The notes under the pieces are model-generated. The model saw only the letters and a program-made list of their open reading frames with translations. It had not been told where the DNA came from and made no database searches. Below, in pieces: positions 43,209 through 52,402 of a DNA stretch of 64,000 nt. The stretch is from an uncultured Marinobacter sp. (GTDB lineage Bacteria > Pseudomonadota > Gammaproteobacteria > Pseudomonadales > Oleiphilaceae): contig NZ_CAJXKQ010000001.1 in the NCBI RefSeq assembly GCF_913055835.1, positions 1 through 64,000 of the forward strand, in the 5' to 3' direction. A program made the translations under genes and the position numbers. The number at the start of each line of letters is the position of its first letter. Position 1 is the first letter of the stretch.

Positions 43209-44941
43209 GTCTTCAGTACCATCAACTCACACCCGAAACGCCGGAGTCTGCCGAGTTTCCGCCGCCGGGCACGCCGGATATCGAGATTGCCCGCTCGGTT
43301 CAGCCCCAGTCCATTCTTCTGCTGGCGCAGCAGCGTTTCGGTTTGCCGGCGGAGAGTCTGGTGCCCTTCGGCCATTACAAGGCAAAGCTGGACATGGCTT
43401 ATGTCGATACGTCCGACTCGGCACCCAGAGGCAAGCTGGTACTGGTGACGGCCATTACCCCAACGCCTGCAGGGGAAGGTAAGACCACAACCAGCGTGGG
43501 GCTGAACGATGGCTTCAACCGCCTGGGTGTGCGTTCCTCCGTGTGTCTGCGGGAGCCGTCCCTGGGGCCCTGCTTTGGAATGAAAGGCGGGGCCGCCGGC
43601 GGAGGCCGGGCCCAGGTGATTCCAATGGAAGACATCAATCTCCACTTCAATGGTGACTTCCATGCCATTTCAACCGCCCATAATCTCCTGGCCTCGCTGA
43701 TCGACAATCACATTCATTGGGGCAACGAAGCCGGCCTGGACCCGCGCCATGTCAGTTGGCGCAGGGTTCTGGACCTCACCGATCGCTCTCTGCGTAATGT
43801 GGTATCCGGGCTGGGTGGTGCCGCCCATGGCGTGCCCCGGGAGACCGGATTTGATATCACCGTTTCGTCCGAGATCATGGCGATCCTGTGCCTGGCGGAT
43901 GGCCGTGCCGACCTGAAAGAACGCCTGGGAAACATCATCGTTGGCAGGCGTTCAGACATGTCGCCGGTGACCGTTCGCGATCTGGGCGTGGAGGGCTCAC
44001 TCACCGTACTGCTGAAAGAAGCGCTGCAGCCAAATCTGGTGCAGAGCCTGGAGCACAACCCGGTGTTCATCCATGGCGGCCCGTTTGCCAATATCGCCCA
44101 TGGATGCAATTCCGTCACCGCCACCCGGGCTGCGCTCGCCCTGAACGACGTGGTGGTTACCGAGGCCGGCTTCGGCGCCGACCTGGGCGCGGAAAAGTTC
44201 ATTGATATCAAGTGCCGGCACACCGGATTGCGCCCGGATGCTGCGGTGGTGGTGTGCACCATTCGGGCCCTTAAAATGCAGGGCGGTATTCCCCGAAGCC
44301 AACTGGCGATTCCCGACCTCGTGGCGCTGCGAAAAGGGGCCACCAATCTTGAGCGGCATATCCGTAATCTGCAGCAGTTTGGCCTGACCCCGGTGGTGTG
44401 CATCAACCGTTTCCCGGATGACACCGAGGAGGAAATGGCGCTGGTCCAGTCCATAAGCGAGGAGTTGGGCGTGCGGGCAGTGCCCGCCGATCACTGGGCA
44501 ACCGGTGGTGAAGGTGCCACGGAACTCGCCCAGGCAGTGATCGACCAGATGGACCAGGGCAAACCGGAGGTGAAGTTTCTGTACGAGGACAGCCTGCCCC
44601 TGGCGGACAAGATTCGCACCATTGCTACCCGTATCTACCATGCCGGCAGCGTGGAGTTTACAACGGTCGCCAAACGACAGCTCGAGGAATACGAAAGCCT
44701 GGGCTTTGGCCACCTTCCCGTGTGCATTGCCAAAACGCAGTACAGCTTCTCGGTGGATTCGTCGGTGAAGGGCGCTCCGTCGGGGCATATGTTACCGGTG
44801 AGGGAAGTGCGCCTGGCGGCCGGAGCCGGTTTCGTGGTGGCCGTCTGTGGCGACATCATGACCATGCCCGGGCTGCCGAGGCGGCCGGCTGCGCTCGATA
44901 TTGCCCTGGACGAAAATGGCCTTGTGGTGGGGTTAACCTGA
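43205..44941 (+). CDS. fhs: formate-tetrahydrofolate ligase
   Basis: 578 residues. FTHFS signatures are complete: P-loop TPTPAGEGKTTTSVG (85-99), EPSLGPCFGMKGGAAGGG, and VTEAGFGADLGAEKFIDIKC. Catalyses formate + THF + ATP to 10-formyl-THF; in demethylation pathways it runs in reverse, releasing formate and making ATP. ATG 43205 lies in the metF-like stop overlap; the longer frame from 43079 is not credible. Its end overlaps the convergent regulator by 9 nt. FolD, needed in between, is not in the window. Confidence 0.95.
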   Translation: MSLQYHQLTPETPESAEFPPPGTPDIEIARSVQPQSILLLAQQRFGLPAESLVPFGHYKAKLDMAYVDTSDSAPRGKLVLVTAITPTPAGEGKTTTSVGLNDGFNRLGVRSSVCLREPSLGPCFGMKGGAAGGGRAQVIPMEDINLHFNGDFHAISTAHNLLASLIDNHIHWGNEAGLDPRHVSWRRVLDLTDRSLRNVVSGLGGAAHGVPRETGFDITVSSEIMAILCLADGRADLKERLGNIIVGRRSDMSPVTVRDLGVEGSLTVLLKEALQPNLVQSLEHNPVFIHGGPFANIAHGCNSVTATRAALALNDVVVTEAGFGADLGAEKFIDIKCRHTGLRPDAAVVVCTIRALKMQGGIPRSQLAIPDLVALRKGATNLERHIRNLQQFGLTPVVCINRFPDDTEEEMALVQSISEELGVRAVPADHWATGGEGATELAQAVIDQMDQGKPEVKFLYEDSLPLADKIRTIATRIYHAGSVEFTTVAKRQLEEYESLGFGHLPVCIAKTQYSFSVDSSVKGAPSGHMLPVREVRLAAGAGFVVAVCGDIMTMPGLPRRPAALDIALDENGLVVGLT

Positions 44942-46057
44942 AACCGTCTGTTTGGGGGAATTCTCAAAGGTGCCGTAGGTGGGCTCAGTCCGGGCCCGCT
45001 TCAGGGCTTGCAGGGATGAAGACGACAAACCGGCCATGGTGCCTGTCAGCAGGCCTTCGGCGCCGGCCGGAGTGAAAACTGCCATTCGTTCGTACTTGGG
45101 CGCGCGCCCCATGATTTTACGATAGCAACGGCTGAAATGGGTGGCGGAAACGAAGCCGCACATGGAGGCAATTTCCACGATGGAACATGAGGTCTGCTTC
45201 AGTAGCCTACGGGCCCGGTTCAGTCGTACCCTGAGGTAATAGCGAGACGGCGTGCATCCCATATGTTTCAGGAACAGTCGCTCGAGTTGCCGGCGTGATA
45301 TGCCGGCCAGAGTCGCCAGTTCCTGCAGCTCGATCGGCTCTTCGATATTGGACTCCATCAGTTGGGCCGCCTCCGCCAGCTTGGGTTGCGCGCGGGCCAG
45401 GCCCGGATGCATCGGCATGGGCTGCTGTTCGGTCTCCTCCCGGACCCGGTCGCAGACAAACATGTGGGAGATGGCATTGCTGAGTTCCTGGCCGTGCCGT
45501 TGCGCCAGGAAACTGAGCATCATGTGCATGGGCACGGTGCCACCGGTGCAGGTCATGCGCTCACGCTCGACCGTAAACAGATGGTTGTTGGTCTGTACCC
45601 TTGGAAAGTCTTCCTGCATGGCTTCCAGGCATTCCCAGTGGGCACTGCAGGCATAGCCGTCGAGCAGCCCGGCGCTGGCCAGCACATAGGGACCAGTGCA
45701 GACCGCACCCAGCAGTACATGCCGCCGGGCCATCTGTTTCAGCCAGTGCACTTCCCGGCGTGAAAAGCTGTGGGTGACGTCAATCCCGGCCACCACGATG
45801 ACCAGATCAAAGTTGTACTCGTCCTGAATTGAGGCATCCGGCACCATGGTGATGCCGTCACTGGCGCGAGCGTAGCCGCCGTCGGCTGTCAGCAGCTTCC
45901 ATGAGTAGAGTTCCGCGCCCGCCATCTGGTTGGCCATTCGGAGCGGTTCCACCGCAGTGGCAAGGGCAATCAGGGTAAAGTTGTCGATCAGCAGAAAGCC
46001 GACCCGATAGGGCTGCTGAATTGGCCTGTCTGTTTGCGTGCCGGTTTCAGTGGTCAT
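44933..46057 (-). CDS. GlxA/GbdR-like AraC-family regulator
   Basis: 374 residues. An N-terminal DJ-1/PfpI-like domain (YRVGFLLIDNFTLIALATAVEPLRMANQM, with LGAVCTGPYVLASAGLLDG near the nucleophile elbow) and a C-terminal AraC double helix-turn-helix (ELATLAGISRRQLERLFLKH and IVEIASMCGFVSATHFSRCY). This is the architecture of GbdR, the glycine betaine/dimethylglycine sensor of Pseudomonas. Placement between the demethylation operon and the serine dehydratase fits control of both. ATG 46057 follows GGGGG. Confidence 0.85.
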   Translation of the reverse strand: MTTETGTQTDRPIQQPYRVGFLLIDNFTLIALATAVEPLRMANQMAGAELYSWKLLTADGGYARASDGITMVPDASIQDEYNFDLVIVVAGIDVTHSFSRREVHWLKQMARRHVLLGAVCTGPYVLASAGLLDGYACSAHWECLEAMQEDFPRVQTNNHLFTVERERMTCTGGTVPMHMMLSFLAQRHGQELSNAISHMFVCDRVREETEQQPMPMHPGLARAQPKLAEAAQLMESNIEEPIELQELATLAGISRRQLERLFLKHMGCTPSRYYLRVRLNRARRLLKQTSCSIVEIASMCGFVSATHFSRCYRKIMGRAPKYERMAVFTPAGAEGLLTGTMAGLSSSSLQALKRARTEPTYGTFENSPKQTVSG

Positions 46058-46367
46058 AAAAAACCCCCTTTGCCCAGCCTGGGCCAGTTGTGCCGGCCAG
46101 TAGCCGAAATGTCCTTGCTGACCACCACAATCTGAACACTAGCTGCTGCACCTTAATCGTGCAATAAGTGATCAATTCCATGTTGGTTTCATTCTAAGGT
46201 GGTGGCCAGAGTGCCAATGGTCCAAATGCGACATTCAGCATGCCAGTATGGACCCGACGCGGCTTGTTCTGCTGTCGGAAATTATCGTTTCCATGTCGCC
46301 ATAAAGCATGCGCCTGGGACCGGTCGGCACTAAGATTAGAATAGGTTCCTGAACGGGAGGCGTTACA
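46058..46367. promoter_or_regulatory. divergent promoter region, regulator / sdaA
   Basis: 310 bp without a gene. TGTCG occurs at 46273-46277 and 46294-46298 in the same orientation, 21 bp apart (two helical turns), as expected for paired AraC-family half-sites; both lie within 100 bp of the sdaA start. I see no terminator or RNA gene. Confidence 0.45.
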
Positions 46368-47750
46368 TTGGCCGTCAGTCTTTTCGAACTGTTCAAGGTC
46401 GGTATTGGTCCCTCCAGTTCCCACACCGTGGGGCCCATGGAAGCGGCCAGACGATTTGCCGGGTCTCTTGCAAGCGAGGGTCTGCTTTCTTCAGTTGGTC
46501 GGCTTCAAGTATCCCTGTACGGGTCGCTCGGTGCCACCGGAAAGGGGCATGGCACCGGACCTGCGGTCATGATGGGGCTGGAAGGTGAGCGACCAGACCA
46601 GATTGACCCGGAGGCAATGCCGGCACGTCTCGAGCAGATCCGCGATTGCGGAAGCCTTTCCGTTGCCGGGCAGCGGGCTATCCGGTTCCGTGAGAATACC
46701 GATCTGGTGTATTACCGCCGCAAATCTCTTCCCGCACACCCCAACGGCATGACCTGCCAGGCGTTTGACCGGCACGGGCAGTGCCTGTTGGAGAAAACCT
46801 ATTATTCGGTCGGTGGTGGGTTCGTGGTGGATGCAACCCGTGAGGGCACCCTGAAGTTGCGCGAGGACGATACCCCACAGCCATACCCCTTCAGCAGTGC
46901 CAGGGCGTTGCTGGAGCTGTGCCGGAAACATGACCTGGCCATCGCCGACATCATGTCTGCCAACGAACAGGCGTGGCGCACGCAAGATGAGGTTCGTAGC
47001 GGAATTCTGGCGCTATGGCAGGTGATGCGGGAGTGTGTACAGAACGGCATTCAGCACGAGGGGGAGTTGCCAGGTGGTCTCAAGGTTCGGCGCCGGGCTG
47101 CGTCGTTGTATCGGTCTCTGATGGACAAGCAGCGCGTGGACCTGATTTCACCTTCCCTGAGCGCGCTGGACTGGGTGAATCTCTATGCCTTGGCCGTGAA
47201 CGAAGAAAACGCCGCCGGCGGGCGGATTGTGACGGCACCCACCAATGGCGCTGCCGGGATTATTCCGGCGGTGCTTCACTACTACTGGGAGTTTTGCCCT
47301 GGAGCCAATGAGGATGGCATTGTGCGTTTCATGCTCACGGCCGGAGCCATTGGCGCGCTGTTCAAGGAAAATGCGTCCATTTCCGGGGCCGAGGTGGGCT
47401 GCCAGGGCGAGGTGGGTTCGGCCTGTGCCATGGCCGCGGCCGGGCTCGCAGCGGCAACGGGCGGATCACCGGAACAGGTCGAGAATGCCGCAGAAATCGG
47501 TATGGAGCATCATCTGGGCATGACCTGCGACCCCATTGGTGGGCTGGTGCAGATTCCCTGCATCGAGCGCAATGCCATGGCCTCGGTGAAAGCGATTGAT
47601 GCTGCCATCATGGCCCTGAGGGGTGACGGCAAACATTACGTTTCCCTGGACAAGGTGCTGCACACCATGCGGGAAACCGGTCGCGATATGCTGGATAAAT
47701 ACAAGGAAACTGCCAGGGGAGGGCTGGCGGTTAACATCATTGAATGCTGA
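46368..47750 (+). CDS. sdaA: L-serine ammonia-lyase
   Basis: 460 residues of the single-chain iron-sulfur L-serine dehydratase: beta domain ([20 protein letters not shown]) and alpha domain with the cluster cysteines ([16 protein letters not shown] and [19 protein letters not shown]). Converts serine to pyruvate and ammonia. TTG 46368 is the start: GGGAGG is well placed and no ATG fits. Pseudomonas glycine betaine clusters carry the same gene (sdaB) to drain glycine-derived serine, which fits the neighbours here. Confidence 0.92.
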   Translation: MAVSLFELFKVGIGPSSSHTVGPMEAARRFAGSLASEGLLSSVGRLQVSLYGSLGATGKGHGTGPAVMMGLEGERPDQIDPEAMPARLEQIRDCGSLSVAGQRAIRFRENTDLVYYRRKSLPAHPNGMTCQAFDRHGQCLLEKTYYSVGGGFVVDATREGTLKLREDDTPQPYPFSSARALLELCRKHDLAIADIMSANEQAWRTQDEVRSGILALWQVMRECVQNGIQHEGELPGGLKVRRRAASLYRSLMDKQRVDLISPSLSALDWVNLYALAVNEENAAGGRIVTAPTNGAAGIIPAVLHYYWEFCPGANEDGIVRFMLTAGAIGALFKENASISGAEVGCQGEVGSACAMAAAGLAAATGGSPEQVENAAEIGMEHHLGMTCDPIGGLVQIPCIERNAMASVKAIDAAIMALRGDGKHYVSLDKVLHTMRETGRDMLDKYKETARGGLAVNIIEC

Positions 47751-47776
47751 CCGCCGCGCCTCCGATCTGAACACGG

Positions 47777-50347
47777 TCAGGATTTGACCCGCTCGTTGTC
47801 CGGATCAAACAGTGCCCGGTAACCCACCGCTTCGATTCGGACAGGGTAGTGCTCCTGAAAGTATTCCAGGGTCAGTTCACGGCCTTCCTGGGCGTACTCG
47901 GCGGGGATGTAACCGAGCAGGATGATTTTCCCCACCGAGGGCCCCCACGCCACACTGGTGTTGTAGGAACGGCGGCCGTGACTATCCACCAGGACTTCAC
48001 CAGTTTGCGGGTCCAGAATCGGCCATTGGCCTACCGGGTAGCGCAGAATGCCGTTGGCATCCCGGTGCTCGGTCATGGTCATGGTGCACAGGTAAGCGGC
48101 TTGCCGGGGCCACTCCCGCTGTTCCAGATACGCGGCCTTGCCGTGGAAATCCGCTTCCTTGACCTTGGGCCGTTGCAGGCCGGCTTCGTAAAGGTTGTAT
48201 TCCGTCTCCAGATCCACGTTTTGCAGTCTCAGACTTTTCTCCAGACGACGGGTGTTGGCGTAGGTTTCGATGCCCACCGGCGTAACGCCCGCATCGTAGA
48301 GCAGGTCCCAGATTCTCAAACCATAGCTGAAGGGGAAGTAGAGCTCCCAGCCCTGCTCGCCAACGTAGGAAATCCGGAAGGCCCAGACCGGGACTCCTTT
48401 AATGTTCAGGTCCTGGGCGGTGGCAAACGGGAAATTGTCCGCGGACAACTGGTCCGGGTCGGTAACGAACTGGGCCAGTGTCTCCCGGGCCTTGGGACCC
48501 CAGAGGCCGAGGGTCGCCAGTTCGTCCGTGCGGTCATGCACCTGGATGTTGTCCAGCCCCTTCTCTCGGGCCATACGGGTGATCCAGCAGTAGTCGCGGT
48601 GGCCGGTGTCACCGCCGCAGACGACCCGATAGTCCTGGGCGCCCCGACGAATGATGGTCAGGTCGGAACGTACACCCCCGCGCTCGTCGAGAAAATGGGT
48701 GTAGACACCTTTGCCGTGGGGCGTGGTACCGCCGACTTTGGCAACGGACAGATATTCCAGCAGGGCTTCTGCGTCGGCGCCGGAGATGTCAAAGATGGCG
48801 AAATGGGAGAGGTTGATCATACCCACGGATTCGCTCATCTCAAGCTGCTCGGCGTTGGAGACCTCCCAGAAGTGCCGGGTATCCCATTCGTGTTCCCGCA
48901 CCGGGATCCGGTCGCGATATTTCGCAAGCAGGGTGGACTCGTTGACCGCATAACCGTGAGCGCGCTCCCAGCCCGCGGCCTCCATGAAATAAGCACCCAG
49001 ACCGACTTCCCGCAGGTAGAAAGGGCTGGTTCTCATCTTGCGACCGGTAAGGTAGGGCTCACGGGGGTGAACCGCCGGGGTGTAGATTTTTTTGGCTGTT
49101 TCGTAGCAGCGGTTATACACGTAGTCCGGTGTTTTCTGCAGCGGATAATGACGTGCGATATCAATACTGTGGGGGTCCATTTTAGGGGAGCCGTGGGTCA
49201 TCCAGTCGGCCAGTACCTTGCCCGCCCCCGGGCCGTCCTTCACCCAGACCGCCTCGCAGAACCACAGATTGCGGACTTCCGGGGATTCGCCCATGAGTGA
49301 ACCGCCATCTGGCGTCACTGACAGCAGGCCATTGAACGAGTGCTTTTCTTCCCACCCCAGTTCTCCGAGGATCGGCGTCATTTCGATGGCCTTTTCGTAG
49401 GCGTCCATGACCTGGTCCAGGGAAAGATCCCGCATTGAGGGGGACATCCGCGCATCACCCGGCTCGGCAATGGCGCCGGGGTAGACCAGCCGTGGGTTCT
49501 TCGCCTCGTAGTAGCCCCACTCGATACGGCCGCCTTCGGTGGTGGTCGGGTCGCCGGTGTCCCGCACATAGGCGGAGTTGCCCTGATCGCGAAACAGTGG
49601 ATAGACGATCTGCTTGCCGGTGCCATTGAGCTCTTCGTAGGGGCCGAAAAACAGCAATGGATGCTCCAGTGGCATCAGTGGCAGGGGCGCGTTCGCGGTG
49701 TTGGCCATCAGTGGGCCCCAGATGCCCATGGAGAGAACCACGTATTCAGTCTCAATGTAGCCCTTGTGGGTCTCAACGCCACGCACCTGGCCGTCCTGGA
49801 CATCGATGCGAATGGCTGGCGTGTAGGCAAAGGCCTGCAGTTTGCCGGTGGCCACGGCTTCTTCCACCAGGTCGCCGGCAACACTCTGGGAGCGGGGCAC
49901 CACCAGCCCGGCATCCGGGTCCCACATGGCGCCCTGGATCTGGTTTTCGTCCAGTAGTGGAAACAGCTCCTTGGCCTGTTTGGGCGAGATCATGCTGACA
50001 TTCGTGCCGAAGGCTTTTCCGGAGCCCACCTTGCGGCGCAGTTCGTCCATTCGCTCGTCGTCATCAATACGGGCCACTTCCATGCCCCCGCATTTCACGT
50101 AATTGCCACGCTTTTCATAAAACGCCTGGCTGTATTTGGTGGTGTATATATTCAGCTTGTCGTGGGAGGTGGTGAAGCAGAAATCCGATGCGTGGGAGGT
50201 CGAGCCGATATCGGAGGGAATGGCGGATTTTTCCAGACCCACGATGTCATCCCAGCCTTGCTCGATCAGGTGGTGCGCTACCGACGAGCCAACGATACCA
50301 CCCTGGCCAATGATTACGACTTTTGCCCGTTTCGGTAGTTGTGCCAT
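47777..50347 (-). CDS. dimethylglycine dehydrogenase-like FAD/folate protein
   Basis: 856 residues. N-terminal DAO-type FAD domain (VVIIGQGGIVGSSVAHHL; GSTSHASD holds a His at the place of the covalent flavin linkage in DMGDH), an FAO_M linker, and a C-terminal GcvT folate domain (SVGMINLSHFAIFDISGADA ... YVGEQGWELYF). This is the DMGDH/sarcosine dehydrogenase layout: oxidative N-demethylation with the methyl captured as methylene-THF. ATG 50347 follows GAGGGG. Convergent with sdaA. The exact amine is inferred from context. Confidence 0.85.
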   Translation of the reverse strand: MAQLPKRAKVVIIGQGGIVGSSVAHHLIEQGWDDIVGLEKSAIPSDIGSTSHASDFCFTTSHDKLNIYTTKYSQAFYEKRGNYVKCGGMEVARIDDDERMDELRRKVGSGKAFGTNVSMISPKQAKELFPLLDENQIQGAMWDPDAGLVVPRSQSVAGDLVEEAVATGKLQAFAYTPAIRIDVQDGQVRGVETHKGYIETEYVVLSMGIWGPLMANTANAPLPLMPLEHPLLFFGPYEELNGTGKQIVYPLFRDQGNSAYVRDTGDPTTTEGGRIEWGYYEAKNPRLVYPGAIAEPGDARMSPSMRDLSLDQVMDAYEKAIEMTPILGELGWEEKHSFNGLLSVTPDGGSLMGESPEVRNLWFCEAVWVKDGPGAGKVLADWMTHGSPKMDPHSIDIARHYPLQKTPDYVYNRCYETAKKIYTPAVHPREPYLTGRKMRTSPFYLREVGLGAYFMEAAGWERAHGYAVNESTLLAKYRDRIPVREHEWDTRHFWEVSNAEQLEMSESVGMINLSHFAIFDISGADAEALLEYLSVAKVGGTTPHGKGVYTHFLDERGGVRSDLTIIRRGAQDYRVVCGGDTGHRDYCWITRMAREKGLDNIQVHDRTDELATLGLWGPKARETLAQFVTDPDQLSADNFPFATAQDLNIKGVPVWAFRISYVGEQGWELYFPFSYGLRIWDLLYDAGVTPVGIETYANTRRLEKSLRLQNVDLETEYNLYEAGLQRPKVKEADFHGKAAYLEQREWPRQAAYLCTMTMTEHRDANGILRYPVGQWPILDPQTGEVLVDSHGRRSYNTSVAWGPSVGKIILLGYIPAEYAQEGRELTLEYFQEHYPVRIEAVGYRALFDPDNERVKS

Positions 50348-50498
50348 TTTGGATCCCCTCTACCTGCATTGAACACGGCCCCGCTGCCGGTCTCCGGGCA
50401 GGGTTTCTATTCAATGTGGCTCTAATTGCTTTGGGCGGGTAAATCCAATACGACACCGAGCCGTCTAAAAGCGGCAGGGTCCGGGGTGTTGGACTACC

Positions 50499-50642
50499 TC
50501 AAAAGGAATGCCCGAATAGACCAAGTACACCCAGCGCAATGAGGTAGCCGGCCACAATGTAATTGAGCAACTTGGGAAACACCAATATGCCAATACCGGC
50601 GCCCAGGCTGATAAGGGGAGCGAGTTCCAGATGCAATGTCAT
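50499..50642 (-). CDS. DUF3096 small membrane protein
   Basis: 47 residues (MTLHLELAPLISLGAGIGIL and on), two short transmembrane helices with the DUF3096 core FPKLLNYIVAGYLIALGVLGL (as PKLLNYIVAGYLIALGVLGL). ATG 50642 follows AAGGAGAA; the longer frame is not supported. Function unknown. Confidence 0.75.
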   Translation of the reverse strand: MTLHLELAPLISLGAGIGILVFPKLLNYIVAGYLIALGVLGLFGHSF

Positions 50643-50667
50643 AAAGCGTTCTCCTTTGGTTTTGGTG

Positions 50668-51405
50668 TCAGAGGACTTCTTCAAATAGACGCCCAAGTCC
50701 TGATTGAGGTGCCACCTTGCCACATAAGCGCAGGGCTTCCCAGAAACTGACCTGATTGGCAGTCAGCACTGGTTGACCGATTGCCCGCTCCAGATCCGTC
50801 AGCCAGGCGGCGGAATGGAGGGCTGTGTCGGGAATGAGCAGCGCATCGGCGTCTTGGCGTGCATTTGCCAGTGCAAATTCGATAACCTCTTCCCGCTCCA
50901 GAGTACCTACCTCAGCCGCTGTCACGATGCCTCGGCTGGACAGGTGCACCACTTCGATCCCGAAGTGATCGAGGAATTCCCGAAATCGCTGTGCGACTTC
51001 TTCGGGGTAGGTTGCAGCGATGGCCACTCGCTGTGCTCCGATGGCCTTTACCGCTCTGGCAAACGCCATTGCGGTGGTGGAGGCGGGTACTCCAAGGAGT
51101 TTCTCGAGCGTGTCGATTTGCTGGCGGATGCCGTCCAGACCGAGCACAAAACTGGCGCTGGTGGAGGTCCACATCACCGATTCAATCCCCGAGTCAGCCA
51201 GTTTTTCTGCTCCTTCCGTAAGACGATGGATACTCCCCATTTCACTGAGGGATTCAACGGTGTGAGCGTCCTCCAGGAATTCGGTGTGAATAAGGGTTAC
51301 CTGAGCCGGGGGCTCTATCATGGAGCCCATCAGGGGATAATCGTCTTCGGCCGCATGGCCCGGGTAGAGGAATCCGAGCCTGGCTGGAGGTGGTGCGTGG
51401 TTCAT
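50668..51405 (-). CDS. Asp/Glu racemase / maleate isomerase-family protein without catalytic cysteines
   Basis: 245 residues of the Asp/Glu/hydantoin racemase superfamily, arylmalonate decarboxylase/maleate isomerase branch (ARLGFLYPGHAAEDDYP, SVMWTSTSASFVLGLDG, IPDTALHSAAWLTDLERAIG, VLTANQVSFWEALRLCG). The two usual catalytic Cys positions read Thr/Ser (WTSTSAS) and Asp/Thr (IPDTALH); the only Cys is near the C-terminus. ATG 51405 has GGGAG upstream, better than the GTG at 51444. Possibly an enzyme with a changed mechanism, or a binding protein. Confidence 0.75.
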   Translation of the reverse strand: MNHAPPPARLGFLYPGHAAEDDYPLMGSMIEPPAQVTLIHTEFLEDAHTVESLSEMGSIHRLTEGAEKLADSGIESVMWTSTSASFVLGLDGIRQQIDTLEKLLGVPASTTAMAFARAVKAIGAQRVAIAATYPEEVAQRFREFLDHFGIEVVHLSSRGIVTAAEVGTLEREEVIEFALANARQDADALLIPDTALHSAAWLTDLERAIGQPVLTANQVSFWEALRLCGKVAPQSGLGRLFEEVL

Positions 51406-51487
51406 TGCTCGCTCCCGCGCTCGCAGTGATTGACGTGTCTCCACAATAGACGAAAACTGGGGCTACCGCAGTTTTTGGAGGTTAGCG

Positions 51488-51880
51488 ATGGATTCCCACT
51501 GGTTCCTCATCTTTGCGGATGCGCTCCTGATCCTGCACACGATGCTGGTGGCCTTTGTGATCCTCGGGCTGGTGGCAACCTTCGCTGGTCATTTCCTTAA
51601 GTGGCGATGGGTCCGCAATTTCTGGTTCCGCCTCAGCCACCTGATCGTGATTGCGATTGTGGTTCTGCAATCCTGGCTGGGCGTGTTATGCCCGCTTACC
51701 AGCTGGGAAATGGCGCTTCGCACAAAGGCCGGGGAGGCGGGCTATGAGGGATCGTTCATCCAGCACTGGCTGCAGTCCATTCTTTATTACAGTGCGCCGG
51801 ATTGGGTGTTTATCGTGGCTTACACGGTATTCGGAGCGCTCGTCCTGGCCAGCTGGTTTCTGGTCAGGCCCGAGCGGTGA
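51488..51880 (+). CDS. DUF2784 membrane protein
   Basis: 130 residues with four transmembrane helices. DUF2784 features: LLILHTMLVAFVILGLV, the conserved FRLSHLIVIAIVVLQSWLG, and CPLTSWE. Found widely in proteobacteria; function unknown. GGAGG upstream of ATG 51488. Convergent with the DUF3185 gene. Confidence 0.85.
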   Translation: MDSHWFLIFADALLILHTMLVAFVILGLVATFAGHFLKWRWVRNFWFRLSHLIVIAIVVLQSWLGVLCPLTSWEMALRTKAGEAGYEGSFIQHWLQSILYYSAPDWVFIVAYTVFGALVLASWFLVRPER

Positions 51881-51893
51881 AAAACAGGCAGGG

Positions 51894-52097
51894 TTATTTC
51901 TTGAAGAATGTCAGGAAAGCGCCGGCTGCAGCCGCGGCCGCCCCGCCGATCAGATACCACATGGTCTGGTCTGTAAAACGCCCCGTTACTGTTTCGGTCA
52001 ACTGGTTCCCCAGCGACTGTGTTGATTGGTAGCCGAAATACAGCAGCCCGACGCCAACCACCAGCAAAACGATACCGACCAGCTTTGAACTTCCCAT
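51894..52097 (-). CDS. DUF3185 small membrane protein
   Basis: 67 residues: two transmembrane helices (about 5-20 and 43-62) and the DUF3185 look (KLVGIVLLVVGVGLLYFGYQ then TMWYLIGGAAAAAAG). ATG 52097 follows AAAGGAGAA; an upstream in-frame start adds 12 unlikely residues. Function unknown. Confidence 0.8.
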   Translation of the reverse strand: MGSSKLVGIVLLVVGVGLLYFGYQSTQSLGNQLTETVTGRFTDQTMWYLIGGAAAAAAGAFLTFFKK

Positions 52098-52142
52098 TGA
52101 ATTCTCCTTTCGATTGAGGCTGCCATTCAGCAAGCCCTGGAT

Positions 52143-52367
52143 TCAGGGAAGCTTGCCATCCGATTCTGGCTTTTCCAACAGTTCTTTCCTTTCACGCTGG
52201 TATTTATCAAAGGGTTTATTCGCGCGATCAAGGCATTCGAAGTAGGTCGATGGCGGCTCGTTGGCGCAGTCGTTCCGTTGATTTATTTGAACGTTCTCAT
52301 AGACAGCTCTGTGGCTGCAGCCGGCGGCCAGTACCAATAGGATGAGTAAACACAGTGCTCTTTTCAT
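52143..52367 (-). CDS. small lipoprotein
   Basis: 74 residues with a lipoprotein signal peptide (MKRALCLLILLVLAAGC, Cys17) and a short polar mature part with two further Cys (NDCANEPPSTYFECLD). Predicted to be anchored in the outer membrane. No family named. Confidence 0.75.
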   Translation of the reverse strand: MKRALCLLILLVLAAGCSHRAVYENVQINQRNDCANEPPSTYFECLDRANKPFDKYQRERKELLEKPESDGKLP

Positions 52368-52402
52368 TGCGCCTTATGACTCTTGTTACGATCGTCCGAA
52401 TC

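Noticed and set aside
47849..49300. 483-codon plus-strand frame opposite the DMGDH-like gene
   Set aside because: Antisense shadow; product is low-complexity and lacks motifs, while the minus-strand protein is unmistakable.
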